A stretch of DNA of 64,000 bases, from contig CP125275.1 in assembly GCA_031674855.1 (NCBI GenBank), positions 186,001 to 250,000 on the forward strand, read 5' to 3'. Origin of the DNA: CGIF01 sp031674855. Its GTDB lineage: Bacteria; Bacillota_I; Bacilli_A; Mycoplasmatales; CGIF01. Of the stretch, positions 1 to 9,601 are shown in pieces (position 1 is the stretch's first letter; every line of letters begins with the position of its first letter). The notes beneath the pieces are model-generated. The model worked only from the letters and a program-made list of their open reading frames with translations, was not told the origin of the DNA and made no database searches. Position numbers and translations under genes: made by a program.

Positions 1-1
1 A

Positions 2-640
2 AAATTAGGAAGATACAAGCATGGTAGTCATCTTTATTGTGATATAACTTGCGAAGAAAAAAGTTTAGATATCAGCGAAAGAAAAATAGAAGGAAAACTA
101 AATTTAACTCAATTCAATGAGATAAGTGAAATTGACAGATTAAATTGTAGCAACAACAAAATAACTGATTTAGATCTATCTGAATGTAATAGTCTGAGAG
201 AAATAGTTTGCAGAAAAAGCAGTTTAAAAAATTTGGATTGAATAAACACAATTCATAGTCCAGAAAAAATAACTAAACTGGATTTAGGAGATAATTTATT
301 TCTTGAAGGAAACCTTGAACCTTTAAAAAAACTAACTAACTTAATAGAATTGAATTTAAGTGGAGGGTTGCTAAAAAATAATAAAATTTCTCTCTCGCTC
401 TCTTTTTTGATTAATTTGGAAAGATTAAAAATTTTAAACATTAGTAAGACAAGCTTAGAAGATGATATTGAGTCGCTTCCTATCAACCTAGAAACTATCT
501 ATGCTGGCAGAGTTACTAAAATAGAAAGTAAATTAAAAGATTTCGGAAAATCAGAAAGCATTGGTTATGATTATCAAGCTTGAAGAAATGATAATCAAGA
601 GTTAATTCAACAATCACGAGTAGAAATTGCTCCTAAATAG
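2..640 (+). CDS. Leucine-rich-repeat protein, 5' end outside window
   Basis: About 212 codons are open from the window edge to a TAG. UGA occurs twice in frame and is read as Trp. The sequence shows repeating L-x-x-L-x-L units such as ITDLDLSECNSLREI, ITKLDLGDN and LTNLIELNLSG, the pattern of LRR solenoids. No membrane segment is visible in the part present. LRR proteins in Mollicutes are usually surface or secreted proteins that bind host partners; that role is inferred here. A second LRR protein lies at 6544-7629. The N-terminus cannot be judged because it lies outside the window. Confidence 0.8.
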
Positions 641-783
641 TTGGCATTAATCATTGAGGAAAAACTAAGTTAAGCAAAATGTTTTGTACAAGCTTTTATA
701 TTTAAATTAAATCAATTATCAAAAAGACTTAATTTAACCCTTTACAACTAAGGAGAGAGATTAAAATTAGTAGAAAAATTATT

Positions 784-1044
784 CTATCTCTTGTAAGGAG
801 GTAACGCTTCTATCTTGGCTTCTAATTTATCATCTTTTTCTTTTTTTTCCTCAAATAGACTAACATTACTTTCATACATTCCAATACTGCTTAAAGAACC
901 ACCGGAACACCTACCAAAGAAGCAAATTAACGGATGAGTTAACTTATCACTAGCTATTTCAAATTCAGTAGTTCGTCAAGCTCCGCCAAATTCGCCTTTT
1001 AAGTTTACTCGACCTTGGGATTTGCTATAAGTTCAAATTCTTAA
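784..1044 (-). pseudogene. Start-less protein remnant
   Basis: An 86-codon frame with no usable start codon ends in TAG at 784-786. It reads as ordinary protein (for example VNLKGEFGGAWRTTEFEIA, then a Lys/Glu-rich tail ending LPPYKR), so it looks like the 3' part of a decayed gene. The family is not recognised. It occupies most of the gap between the LRR gene and the recombinase remnant; I see nothing else in that gap. Confidence 0.35.
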
Positions 1045-1068
1045 TTAAAAACCCATTTATGGGATAAC

Positions 1069-1912
1069 ATGTCTAATAATAACCCATTAAATAACAATTT
1101 AAACCTATTTGAAAGTTGATTAAGCAGAAAGAATTTAGCCGTTGAAACTATTAAGATAAAGTTAAGACATATTAAACATTTCGGTGAACGAGCAATAACC
1201 ACTGACAATATCGTCAGTTTTCTAAAAGAGAATCATAAATATACTCCTCATCATTTAGAAAATTTGCGAAATAGTTTAGGTTCTTATACCAAGTTTCTCA
1301 AAATCTATAACGAGGTAGAGTGAGAAATTGTTAATAAAATAATTCCCAAAATCCAACCGAAATTACGGACTATTATTGATAAAAGTGAGTTAGCAATATT
1401 AAAAAGCGCCAATAATCTTAGACACAAGGTCAATAATAATGACCGTGACAACTTAATTTTGGATTTTTTTCTTAATACTGGTTTAAGAATAAGTGAACTA
1501 GTCGGAATTAAACATAATCATTACCAAAATAACCAGTTAAAAGATTAGGTAAAGGTAATAAATTTCTTTTATTCCGCTCCCTGATTTTCTAGCTCAGCAT
1601 TTCAATCAAAACAGCAGTGATTATTTATTCCAAACTAAGAATGGTAAGCCAATTCATACCAGTCAAATAAGGAGAATGATTTATTTAAGACAGCAAAAAG
1701 CTGGCTTAACAAAGCATATCAGTCCTCATACATTCAGACACTCCTTTGTGACTTTGTTAGATAAAAACCAAGTTCGCTTAACTACTATCCAAAAACTTCT
1801 CGGGTATAGAGATATAAAAACCACCGTTGGCTATATCCACAATTCTTATGAAGAAATAGTTAGAGAATGTAGCAAATTATGGGAGACCAATATAAATCCA
1901 GCACAAATTTAA
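1069..1912 (+). pseudogene. Tyrosine recombinase/integrase, frameshifted
   Basis: The N-terminal core-binding part (MSNNNPLNNNLNLFESWL, about 160 residues) and the catalytic part are both present. The frame breaks at about 1547 and again near 1580 (GKGNKF, then PDFLAQHFNQ), so no intact product can be made. Catalytic landmarks remain: T-G-L-R-I-S-E-L (first Arg), KGNK (Lys), HTFRHS (H-x-x-R), LLGYRD (second His replaced by Tyr) and VGYIHN (nucleophile Tyr). It resembles the intact recombinase at 25234-26067 in length and layout. It is probably the relic of an older integrated element. Confidence 0.8.
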
Positions 1913-1982
1913 AATAACTTATCATGAATCCTAGTCTATTCTCCCAAGGTCAAATTTTTTATCAGTATCTTTTAAAACAGAA

Positions 1983-2312
1983 ATGATTGTCAACAATAAA
2001 ATCATTAATGAAATACTTATTTGAGCTCATTTTGAAGACAAACATTCTCATTATATCAAAAAAGAAGTCATGTTAAAGTTTTCTTTGGAGCTAGAAGGCA
2101 CTGACTATCCGGTGGAAAAACAAGGTTTTCGGGAAGATGGTCGTTCTTGAAGTAAATATAACTATGATGGATTTTATGAAGGTAAAAAAGCTTACCGTCT
2201 CTTTTGATATTTGGAAGAAGGCAGTAAGTCTTTATGAATTATTCATTGTTTAAGAAATAGCAAAAAAAAGAAAAAAAACTATAATATTAAATATTATGAT
2301 AAAAAGAACTAA
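1983..2312 (+). CDS. RelE/HigB-like toxin candidate
   Basis: 109 residues, intact with four UGA-Trp. The C-terminal half (KKAYRLFWYLEEGSKSLWII, then HCLRNSKKKKKN) follows the RelE/HigB layout: a yR-l-f/y-w strand, a hydrophobic strand and a basic tail. The N-terminal half is less typical. It starts at ATG 1983 and overlaps the next small gene by 17 nt, the arrangement expected of a toxin-antitoxin pair with the toxin first (HigBA order). Family assignment is by pattern only; an unrelated small protein cannot be excluded. Confidence 0.4.
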
Positions 2313-2418
2313 ACCAATTAACTATAACAAGCTTGATTTAATTGATCGCCAAAGACTTTTTGAAGAAACAGTGAAAGAAGCCGAAGAACAAGTTAAAAAA
2401 GAGAATAAGAAAAAATAA
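2296..2418 (+). CDS. Small protein overlapping the toxin-like gene
   Basis: 40 residues, beginning MIKRTKPINYNKLDLIDRQR and ending in a Glu/Lys-rich helix. It starts inside the preceding gene (overlap 2296-2312), which implies translational coupling. It is too short to show a helix-turn-helix, so an antitoxin role is only inferred from position. It may be a truncated antitoxin. Confidence 0.4.
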   Translation: MIKRTKPINYNKLDLIDRQRLFEETVKEAEEQVKKENKKK

Positions 2419-2617
2419 ATAATATAAAAGTTTAATATAGTCTATTGGAATTGCTAATGTGGGTATCCTTAACAATTCCAATACTTCAATTAAGTTAAAA
2501 AAACCAAAAGAGTTTTTTATCGGAATCTCGCTTCCGACCATTATTGATAATTGATTTTTGCCTAATCCATCAACCACATATTCATTCTATAAACAGTAAG
2601 TAAAATTATAAAGTAAT

Positions 2618-3250
2618 ATGTCTAGAAAAGTTGCAAATTATGACCATGCTCCGAGATATTCGGAGGAATTAAAAAACAAGAAGTCTTTGGTAATAATTTC
2701 TGGTGGATCTGGAACTGGTAAAAGTTCTATCGTTGATATTTTAAATAAAGAAGAAGATTTTGAGAAAATAATAACTTCTACTACTCGCCAACCTAGAATA
2801 GGTGAAGTAAATAAAAAAGATTATTATTTCGTTTCCAAGGAATTATTTAAGCAAGAAATTGATAAAGGGAATTTCCTAGAACACACTATTTATGACGGTA
2901 ATTATTATGGTATTCATGGTAATGCTTTAAGTCTTATAATTACTAAAAGGAAAAAGAATGCTGTGGTGGTATTAGATGCTACAGGAATAGAGAATCTCAT
3001 GAAATATTGTGACAAAAACTTTATCAAATTCTTTATCTTTTGATTAGAATCACCTAGTTTAGAGTTTAAAGTTGCTTGCCTAAGAAAAAGAGGTGATGAA
3101 GAAAAGGGCATTGTGAACAGGTTGGTGATTGAAGAAAAAGATAGGAAAAAAGTAGAAAATATCTGTCAGAATCTTCAGAAAGTTTTAGTTGTTTCTGACT
3201 TACAGGAAACCGCAAAGAAGATTATTGGTAAAGTTAGGGTTTGAAATTAG
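2618..3250 (+). CDS. gmk: Guanylate kinase
   Basis: 210 residues, the usual length for the family. It phosphorylates GMP to GDP with ATP in the cytosol. A Walker A motif GGSGTGKSS lies near residue 30. The GMP-binding block TTRQPRIGEVNKKDYYFVS follows, matching the family pattern TTR-x-PR-x-GEV-x-x-x-DY-x-FVS. Two UGA codons near the C-terminus are read as Trp. The start ATG at 2618 is the first in frame. A short frame from TTG 3241 to 3342 overlaps the end but has no independent support. The gene is isolated among decaying accessory genes. Confidence 0.93.
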
Positions 3251-3418
3251 AGAAATTAAAAATTCAATTCAAACAAACCGACCCTTATATTAAAGAAGTC
3301 AGACAAGAATTAAATCAATTATTTATAAAAGACTTAATTTAATAACTCTTTGTGGAAGCATGGTAAATACTATCTCCAAACTTTAAATAATATATTTCTA
3401 ATAACTTATAATCATTGA

Positions 3419-3769
3419 CTAAACTAATATTATTAGTTTTTCTTTGTGCAACCAAGATTTATTTAGTTTCATAAAGATCAGCAAACTTTTCATCATCGCT
3501 TTTTGATGAATATGTTGACCAGTTTTATCAAGTTTTTTAGTCTCTGATAATAAACTTTCGGCTTTAGTTCTTCTAGCTTGTTCGCTTTCAAATTCACGAG
3601 TTTTTTGGTCAATGATCATTTCTAATTTGTTTAAATCATCTTGTAACAAATTAATATCCTTCTCTTTCAAGGCAATAGTCTCTCGTAATCCGGCAATAAC
3701 CTTTTTAGAAGATTCCCGTTCTGCTAAGGCTGGACTGTCGTATTCATTTCTTTTGTTTTCTTCAGTCAT
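3419..3769 (-). CDS. Short coiled-coil protein
   Basis: 116 residues. Residues 20-80 are a charged heptad-type coiled coil (KEKDINLLQDDLNKLEMII). No membrane segment or known domain is visible. The C-terminal 30 residues are more basic and hydrophobic and may come from a frame change. Function unknown. Confidence 0.5.
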   Translation of the reverse strand: MTEENKRNEYDSPALAERESSKKVIAGLRETIALKEKDINLLQDDLNKLEMIIDQKTREFESEQARRTKAESLLSETKKLDKTGQHIHQKAMMKSLLIFMKLNKSWLHKEKLIILV

Positions 3770-3847
3770 AAATTTTCTATATGGAAAGTCTTAAATAGTT
3801 TTTTCCTCTTGAATTATAAAAAAAAGTTTTATTTTTCATGGAAAAAA

Positions 3848-3991
3848 ATGAAGATTAGTTTGGCAGATTTTAGCGAGTTTGAATTTTTGTTACACAAAAA
3901 CACACTCAAAAGAGATAAAAGATAGCGAGAAATAAGGAAAAGGGTAAAGGATTTTTTTGCCTATTTTTTTAAAAAATTAATGTCAAGATAA
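3848..3991 (+). pseudogene. Small ORF with an internal TAG
   Basis: ATG at 3848 gives 25 residues (MKISLADFSEFEFLLHKNTL) up to TAG at 3923. The same frame then runs on as basic helical sequence (REIRKRVKDFFAYFF) to TAA at 3989. The continuity suggests a CAG-to-TAG change in a small gene. Family unknown. Confidence 0.25.
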
Positions 3992-4011
3992 CCATCTCTC
4001 TTAAAATTATT

Positions 4012-4080
4012 ATGTTGAATAATAGATGTGTTGCTTGTAAAACATCTGCCGGTAAAGAAATATGAAAAAAAAGAAGATAG
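4012..4080 (+). CDS. Tiny CxxC peptide
   Basis: 22 codons encoding MLNNRCVACKTSAGKEIWKK plus two Arg. It carries a single CxxC. It resembles the N-terminal half-ribbon of the small zinc-ribbon proteins elsewhere in this window and may be a fragment of one. Confidence 0.25.
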
Positions 4081-4100
4081 GAATTTTCTAAAATCTAAAT

Positions 4101-4397
4101 ATGCTTAAATTGTTACTTAAAAAACAATGTTTAGAGGAAAGAAAAAATTCTCTAATTAATCAAATTTTGTTGGGAAATTTTTTTTCACTTTCTGCTAATA
4201 TTTCCTCTCTGAATTTTTTTTGTCTTAAAAAAGAGGAAAAAGAATTTCGGATCTTTTTTGCAATTATTATTTTTGCTTCTCTTGTTTTGATGCTTTTTAA
4301 TTCTTTTCGCTTTATTGGTTATTATTATCAAATTCCTCGTTTGCAAAAAAAAATCAATGAAATAGAAAAACAAATCATTAGTGAATTAAGTAAATAG
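4101..4397 (+). CDS. Small single-pass membrane protein
   Basis: 98 residues with one hydrophobic segment (about residues 51-72, FFAIIIFASLVLMLFNSF) followed by a short charged helix, INEIEKQIISELSK. The C-terminal motif recurs in the fragment at 12696-12845 (NEIKQQIISELSK), so this is a small paralogous family. Topology is predicted as a cytoplasmic tail after one TM helix. Function unknown. Confidence 0.6.
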   Translation: MLKLLLKKQCLEERKNSLINQILLGNFFSLSANISSLNFFCLKKEEKEFRIFFAIIIFASLVLMLFNSFRFIGYYYQIPRLQKKINEIEKQIISELSK

Positions 4398-4567
4398 TCA
4401 ATATCTCAACTTTAAATCGTCCAAAGTATCCCTTTTGGGCGAGAGTTATTAAAACATCTCCTTTAAAATTACAAGATATTTATTTCTTGTTATCATAGTT
4501 AATTTGTAGCAAAGTTATTGCTTATATAAATTAGATTTTATTGTAATTTTTTAAGAATGAGAATAAA

Positions 4568-5084
4568 CTAATAAATTTTTCCAGCAATAATATCTTTGAC
4601 TAATTCAGGATAAGAACTAACATAAAAAAATGCTGAGGAGGATTAAAAAATTTCCCTGATTTATGATGCTTGTAATTTCTTAGTTCATCAAAATTATTGT
4701 TTTTTTTAAATATATGTAAAATTTTTAATTTGTAGGCAAATTTATGCTTCTTTCTCGATCTATAATGAATTGAGGACAAAGAATCATCATTAAACTTTTT
4801 ATTTATCTTATAACAACTACCACAATTGGGGTTTTCTAAAACTTTTTCATGATTTGATAGTTCGACAACATACATCAACTTATTAACTGGTTTCTTAACA
4901 TAGATTCACATTCTTTTTGTCTCGGGGTCGAATTCTTTAGGTTCGAACTGATAACGACAGCATTCTTTTTTACTATCTTCTAATGAAGAATGATGAGGTC
5001 AAAGCTTTTTATTTCAAGTAACAAGCCTATCGATTTTCCTTTAGTTTCTTTGGCTATATCAATTATTTTTTTATTATCTGCCAT
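4568..5084 (-). pseudogene. Possible PUA/ASCH-like domain protein, frameshifted twice
   Basis: The reading starts at ATG 5084 (MADNKKIIDIAKETKGK). It needs one extra A near 5038 to enter KIDRLVTWNKKLWPHHSSLE, and one extra base in an A7 run at 4624-4630 to continue as HFFYVSSYPELVKDIIAG. The middle part, KRMWIYVKKPVNKLMYVVEL, followed by FAYKLKILHIFKK, resembles the beta-rich PUA/ASCH/EVE fold by pattern only. The restored length is about 170 residues. Both breaks are in short A runs, so either sequencing error or true decay is possible. Confidence 0.45.
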
Positions 5085-5130
5085 GATAAATTTTTTTTAA
5101 TCTGATTTTTGAATCTGCGTTGAATTTAGT

Positions 5131-5712
5131 TTATTTTTCTGATGGAGAAGGAATTTCGTTAATAATTCTTTCAAACAATAAATTGATATTCATTCCACTC
5201 TTGGCTGAAATTAGACAAATATCATTTTCTTGACAATTTAACAAATCAATTAACTGATTTTTGGTCATTTCTAATTGAGCAGAAGGAAGATCGATTTTAT
5301 TAATAACTGGTAAAATTTTTAGACCCAGATTTTTAGCAATTTGATAATAAGCTAAGGTTTGAGCTTGTATTCCTTTTGTAGCATCAACTAAAAGTATAAC
5401 TCCTTCACAAGCAGCTAAGGAACGAGAAACTTCATACATGAAATCAACATGTCCAGGAGTATCAATTAGATTGAGAATATAAGGATCAGAATTTCCTGAA
5501 TCTTCTGGATAATAGTATAATTGAACTGCATTTAATTTAATCGTTATTCCTTTTTCTTTCTCTAAAGATAGACTATCTAAAACTCTTTCTAAAGATTTAT
5601 TGCTGTTTTTTAGATTGGTTTTTTCTAACAAACGATCAGCTAATGTAGACTTACCATGGTCAATATGAGCAATAATTGAAAAATTACGAATTTTCTCCTT
5701 TTTAATAATCAT
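5131..5712 (-). CDS. lepA: LepA/EF4 GTPase domain only
   Basis: 193 residues compared with about 600 for LepA. All five G motifs are intact: AHIDHGKST (G1), KGITI (G2), DTPGHVDF (G3), NKID (G4) and SAK (G5). The protein ends with TAA after INEIPSPSEK, at the boundary between the G domain and domain II, so the ribosome-binding domains are gone. LepA normally back-translocates ribosomes; a lone G domain could not do so. It is either a relic or a stand-alone GTPase, and the intact motifs favour recent truncation or retained function. Its 5' region carries one copy of a 33-bp repeat. Confidence 0.85.
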   Translation of the reverse strand: MIIKKEKIRNFSIIAHIDHGKSTLADRLLEKTNLKNSNKSLERVLDSLSLEKEKGITIKLNAVQLYYYPEDSGNSDPYILNLIDTPGHVDFMYEVSRSLAACEGVILLVDATKGIQAQTLAYYQIAKNLGLKILPVINKIDLPSAQLEMTKNQLIDLLNCQENDICLISAKSGMNINLLFERIINEIPSPSEK

Positions 5713-5779
5713 ATGATATTTATTTTTTTTAATAAATAACTAGTTAGCAATTTTCTTTTCAGGAAAAACCTCAACTAAT

Positions 5780-5812
5780 TACTAACAAATCCAAATAAAT
5801 TGACCGTTTTTA
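5780..5812 (-). repeat. 33-bp inverted-repeat copy A
   Basis: On the minus strand this reads AAAACGGTCAATTTATTTGG and continues 13 nt. The same 33 bp, with one mismatch, occurs in opposite orientation at 9558-9590. Each copy lies upstream of a gene start pointing away from the island (lepA fragment here, small TM protein at 9602 there). Confidence 0.8.
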
Positions 5813-5819
5813 AATAAAT

Positions 5820-6191
5820 ATGAAAAATAGAAATAACACCAAAATCAAAAAAGAAATTAAAATTATGAATATTTTAGATACAGAAAGCAACAACGAAATA
5901 AAAAGAGAGTCAAAATGTGATAAATGTCAAAGATTATTTTACCGAAAGCTAAGCAATAATAAGGGAGAAAGAAAATTAACAAAAGTTAATGAAGTTAATT
6001 ATTGGCTAAAAGAGGGGAAGAATTGAGGTGATTTCGAAATTTTATGTCGTGGTTGTCTTGCTGATTTTTTTGAAAAATATCGTGGCGAATTTACCGAATT
6101 AATCAATCCCAAGAGGCAGAAACTCTATTACCAATATCGATATTTAGGATTAATCTCGAAAGAAAGCGAACTTTATAAAAGGAGTCTGTAA
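5820..6191 (+). CDS. Small zinc-ribbon protein
   Basis: 123 residues with two CxxC pairs, KCDKCQ near residue 38 and CRGC near residue 77, and one UGA-Trp between them. The spacing fits a treble-clef or zinc ribbon. The C-terminus is a basic and aromatic helix. The start ATG is at 5820; a second in-frame ATG lies 15 codons on. It is followed by another zinc-ribbon gene at 6258. Target unknown. Confidence 0.6.
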
Positions 6192-6257
6192 AAAAAATTT
6201 GATTATTCTGATATTTATAGAAATCACTATAAAACTATTTATAGAATTTAGTGATAT

Positions 6258-6506
6258 ATGAATAATCAACAACATTGTGAAACTTGTCAATGTAGTTCTA
6301 ATCAAAATTTAGATTTGCAGGAAGTGGCTTGTCATGGTTGCGGAAGAATACTAATAAGATTCTTTATGAATAAATATAAAAACGGTGAGATTATTTGTAA
6401 TGATTGCAAAACCAATAGATAAAAACCCAACACAAAAGAAGAAAGTTCTTCCGAAATTGTCTCTGAATTTCTTTTTGATTATTCTTATTATCCTACAGAA
6501 AAATAA
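6258..6506 (+). CDS. Zinc-ribbon mini-protein with in-frame TAA
   Basis: ATG 6258 to TAA 6420 gives 54 residues with four Cys pairs (CETCQC, CHGC, CNDC). The frame continues past the TAA as KPNTKEESSSEIVSEFLFDY and ends at TAA 6504. The zinc-binding part is complete before the first stop, so the short form could be functional; the tail may have been lost by a CAA-to-TAA change. Function unknown. Confidence 0.45.
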
Positions 6507-6543
6507 TTTTTGCTTTAGTCATCAATTTTAAATTAATTTCATT

Positions 6544-7629
6544 TTGAATTCTAATTCTGTCTCCTGAACTCAGTGAGAAAAAAACACCAATAAAACCGAA
6601 ACTCTCTCCTTAGATGTTGGTGATTGACATACTAGTAGAGATTTATCTCGCACTGATTCGCTCCAAGGAAAATTAATAATAGAGGGATATTCCGAATTAG
6701 TAGATTTTTTTGCTGGTAATTGTAATTTAAAGAAATTAATAATTCGTAATTGCCCTAAGTTAAAAAATGTCTATGCAGGAGCCAACAAAATAAAGGAAGT
6801 AGATATTAATTGCCCTTCTTTAAAATCTCTGAATTTAAATCATAATGAGTTGGAAAATATCGACAACGTTAATGCTCCTAGTTTAAGAACTTTGGTGATT
6901 TCTAACAATCATCTAAAAGGGTTAGAGTATATTAATATTTTTTTTAATAATTTAGAAACTTTGCACTGTTTCAATAATCATTTATGGGAATTAGATTGTA
7001 GTGGAATGAAAAAATTAGAGGATGTGAACTGTTCTTGAAATACTCCTTCTTATCAAATTATCAAAGAAGTAGATAAAAATACTGGAGAAGTCATTGAATG
7101 AAAAACTTGAAAGTTAATGATTAGTTTGAAATTAGACGAATGCACTAATCTAAAAAAGGTAGATGCCGATATGAATGCTTTGGAAGATTTAAGTTTTACC
7201 TCTCAATTACCAAATTTGGAAGAAATATCCTTGAGAGACAATAAAACTCAATGATTTCTTGATACAAGAAAAGATGAAACTAAGTCAGATAGTTATTTGC
7301 ATAATTTTCCTGAAACGACAAAAACAGTTTATTTCGAGAAAAAGAATAACATTATGAAAAATGATGTTAAAAAGGATGAATCAAGAACTAAAGAGAAGTT
7401 GCTTGCTGTTATTGAAGAGAGGGTTAAGTTTTTCCAAAAGGAAGATTTAACCAAGTATTTAGATAATTCGGTAAAAGAATGTCTAACAAAACTTAATGAT
7501 TCTGCTTTAAAGGCTGAAGATAAGTTTATTTGGAATACAGAAAAGTGGCAGAATTCTTGTCTTGGTGGCAAATATTTATGAATAATTGTCAAAACCGATA
7601 GATTACAGAATGGTGAAGGATTATTGTAA
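6544..7629 (+). CDS. Leucine-rich-repeat protein
   Basis: About 361 residues, with many UGA-Trp. The frame opens after TAA at 6529. The first plausible start is TTG 6544; the first ATG (6850) would remove several repeats, so a non-ATG start or a missing N-terminus is likely. Repeats such as LKKLIIRNCPKLKNVYAGAN, LKSLNLNHNELENI and LRTLVISNNHLKGLEYI form an LRR solenoid with 20-23-residue periodicity. A charged helical tail follows (from about residue 255). No signal peptide is seen. A host-interaction or adhesive role is inferred from the family only. Confidence 0.75.
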
Positions 7630-7633
7630 AATT

Positions 7634-8056
7634 TTATTTCTCTTCCAAATCTTTATCCTTTAGTGTAAAAATTTTAACATCAGAATTTGATAATTTTCAT
7701 ACGTTTTGTAGATTCAAAATTATTGAGAACTCTGGTTCTTGCAAACAAAAAGGAGAACACTTATAGCACTGTTCTATTTTTTTTTCTATTTTTCTTGATG
7801 CTAATGATAGGTTAATTGGTGATTTGATATTCACAAAACTTTCATTAGGAAGACAAAGACCACGTTCTTTTATTGAATATTGTTTTCAGAGACCCTTTCT
7901 TTCTTCTTTCGCGCTGACAAATAAAATGCTTATTTCAAACTCCTTATTGAAAAATTCTAAAACCAAATGAGGGCGATTTTTACTTGCATCATCGTCGTAA
8001 ATTTTTCTTTCAGTTTTAAATCTAATTATCCGACTAATGCGACTAAGTTTGTTCAT
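7634..8056 (-). CDS. Probable toxin partner of Panacea protein (PemK-like?)
   Basis: 140 residues, intact. It begins MNKLSRISRIIRFKTERK, and residues 24-45 (DASKNRPHLVLEFFNKEFEI) resemble the RPHLVL strand of PemK/MazF toxins. The rest (a conserved-looking VSAKEERKG and a Cys-containing C-terminal half) is not diagnostic. It lies 5 nt downstream of the Panacea-domain gene and points the same way, the standard layout of PanAT toxin-antitoxin pairs, whose toxins are very diverse. The toxin call rests mainly on context. Confidence 0.45.
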
Positions 8057-8061
8057 AACTT

Positions 8062-8697
8062 TTATTCTGAGTAATCTATTTCTTCTAATACATGCTGATA
8101 AAAAGTTTGATAAAATTTGATTATCTTTTCATCGATTAACAAATATTTTTCTCCTTTTTTTCTCGCTATTTCTCAAGCAGGATCTTCTTGAGAAAAAAGG
8201 ATCAATTGCTGATCGCTATATTGACTAAAACAATTAAAAACTCCTTGTAATATTGATTCCTTTCCTTTATCGATTTCATCTATTATAGAATATTCATACG
8301 AGTTGGAATTTTCTTCTAACGAAAGACGAAAATAATTGTCTTTATCTATTCTATAAAAAACTTCTTCGATAACTGCTCCATGAGTAAGAGAACAAAATTT
8401 TTCTTCAAAAATTCTTTCTCCTTTTTTAGTATAATAAAGTATATTGGATAAGTGTAAAAGTTTGTTTAGGCGGAAGTTTTCTTTGGTAACATTTTCATCT
8501 ATTAAACCTTTTTCTAAAGGTTCTCTAATGAAGTAATCTCTATTTCTATCAATAGAAAGAAGATATGATGTAGCATCAAAATAATTTTCAATATTTGTTG
8601 ACTTTTGTATTGCAGGATAAAAAAAAGCTGAATGAAATCCAGCTAATTCATCAAACTCACTTAGTTGCGAAGAATATTGTAACATTGATTGTATCAT
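8062..8697 (-). CDS. Panacea (SocA/DUF4065)-domain antitoxin-like protein
   Basis: 211 residues. Residues 75-200 carry the family pattern: LNKLLHLSNILYYTKKGERI, then THGAVIEEVFYRI, then YSDQQLILFSQEDPAWEIAR. These correspond to the conserved k-L-x-Y-x-g, GPV/GAV and s-x-p-W-x-x-a-r blocks. Panacea domains neutralise a wide range of toxins. The next gene downstream is the presumed toxin. The N-terminal 60 residues are an additional region of unknown role. A UGA encodes the Trp of the conserved P-W, which again supports code 4. Confidence 0.75.
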
Positions 8698-8710
8698 GGT
8701 ATTTGATAAA

Positions 8711-9511
8711 TTAATTTCCTTTGTTTTTTAAATAAGCAATTGAATTAGAAGCAAAATTTTCTCCTTTTTCTACGTTATATCAAACGTGCAATGGAATATA
8801 GGTATAGAGATTAAAAATGTTGTAATTTAATTTTAATTCCCAGAAAATTCATCGGAATTTTAAATCACCTTTATTAATTAAAGCAAATTGGAAATTGTTC
8901 TTCGGAACATCACCATATCTCTCTATAACTAATCCCAATCCTCTTTTTAGATTTTGATATTCAGAAAAGTCAGAAGGAAAAGAAGAGAGCATAATTTTAT
9001 CAATCATTTCTTTTCCTATCATCAAAATTAAATTTTCTTTTTTAATTCCTTTATTAATAGAGTAAATAATTGAATTTCTGAGTAATTCTAAAATATTTTC
9101 ATGACTTTCAAATCCTTTTTCGTTTTTTTCATTTTCAAATAAATTCTCAGATAGATAATTATCCTTATTGCATATTTCAGAAATGAATAAATCATCAATT
9201 CCTTTACTACCAAAATATTCAGCTGCTTTATCTAGTGTATTGCTAATAAAATTTTCTGCAAATTTATAACCTTCACTTCCACTAATTATTGAATACATAA
9301 GATTTGGATCTATCACAGTTGGTTGAATTTCTTTTCTACGATAATATTTTTCTATACTGCTAGAAACATCAATCATCTTTCCTCATTCATCGCTGTTATT
9401 TAAAAAAGAAAGAAATCTTGAACCTTTTATTACTTTATCTTTCACTTCATGTTTCTTTCTTTCTACTAAATTTGTAATAAAATTCCCTCATTTCTCTAAT
9501 TCATCATCCAT
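8711..9511 (-). CDS. Unrecognised 266-residue protein
   Basis: The start is chosen at ATG 9511 because a purine-rich GGAGGTAAG sits just upstream; the earlier ATG at 9532 overlaps that sequence. The protein is mixed alpha/beta and acidic in the middle, with no TM segment or known motif. The C-terminus is aromatic (WIFWELKLNYNIFNLYTYIP). It is 13 nt upstream of the Panacea gene on the same strand and may belong to the same operon. Function unknown. Confidence 0.6.
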
Positions 9512-9557
9512 GTTTTTTTTGCTTACCTCCATGATAATTAATTTTATTAAGTTTCTT

Positions 9558-9590
9558 AAAACGGCCAATTTATTTGGATTTGTTAGTAAT
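9558..9590 (+). repeat. 33-bp inverted-repeat copy B
   Basis: Reads AAAACGGCCAATTTATTTGG and continues 13 nt; it matches the copy at 5780-5812 in inverted orientation with one mismatch. It ends 11 nt before the start of the small membrane protein gene at 9602. Confidence 0.8.
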
Positions 9591-9601
9591 AAAATTAAAA
9601 T

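Noticed and set aside
2338..2577. 79-codon minus-strand frame
   Set aside because: It overlaps the small gene at 2296-2418, has shadow-like hydrophobic composition and no family resemblance.
3241..3342. 33-codon frame from TTG after gmk
   Set aside because: Reads like protein but overlaps gmk, lacks an ATG or ribosome-binding site; probably a gene-end fragment.
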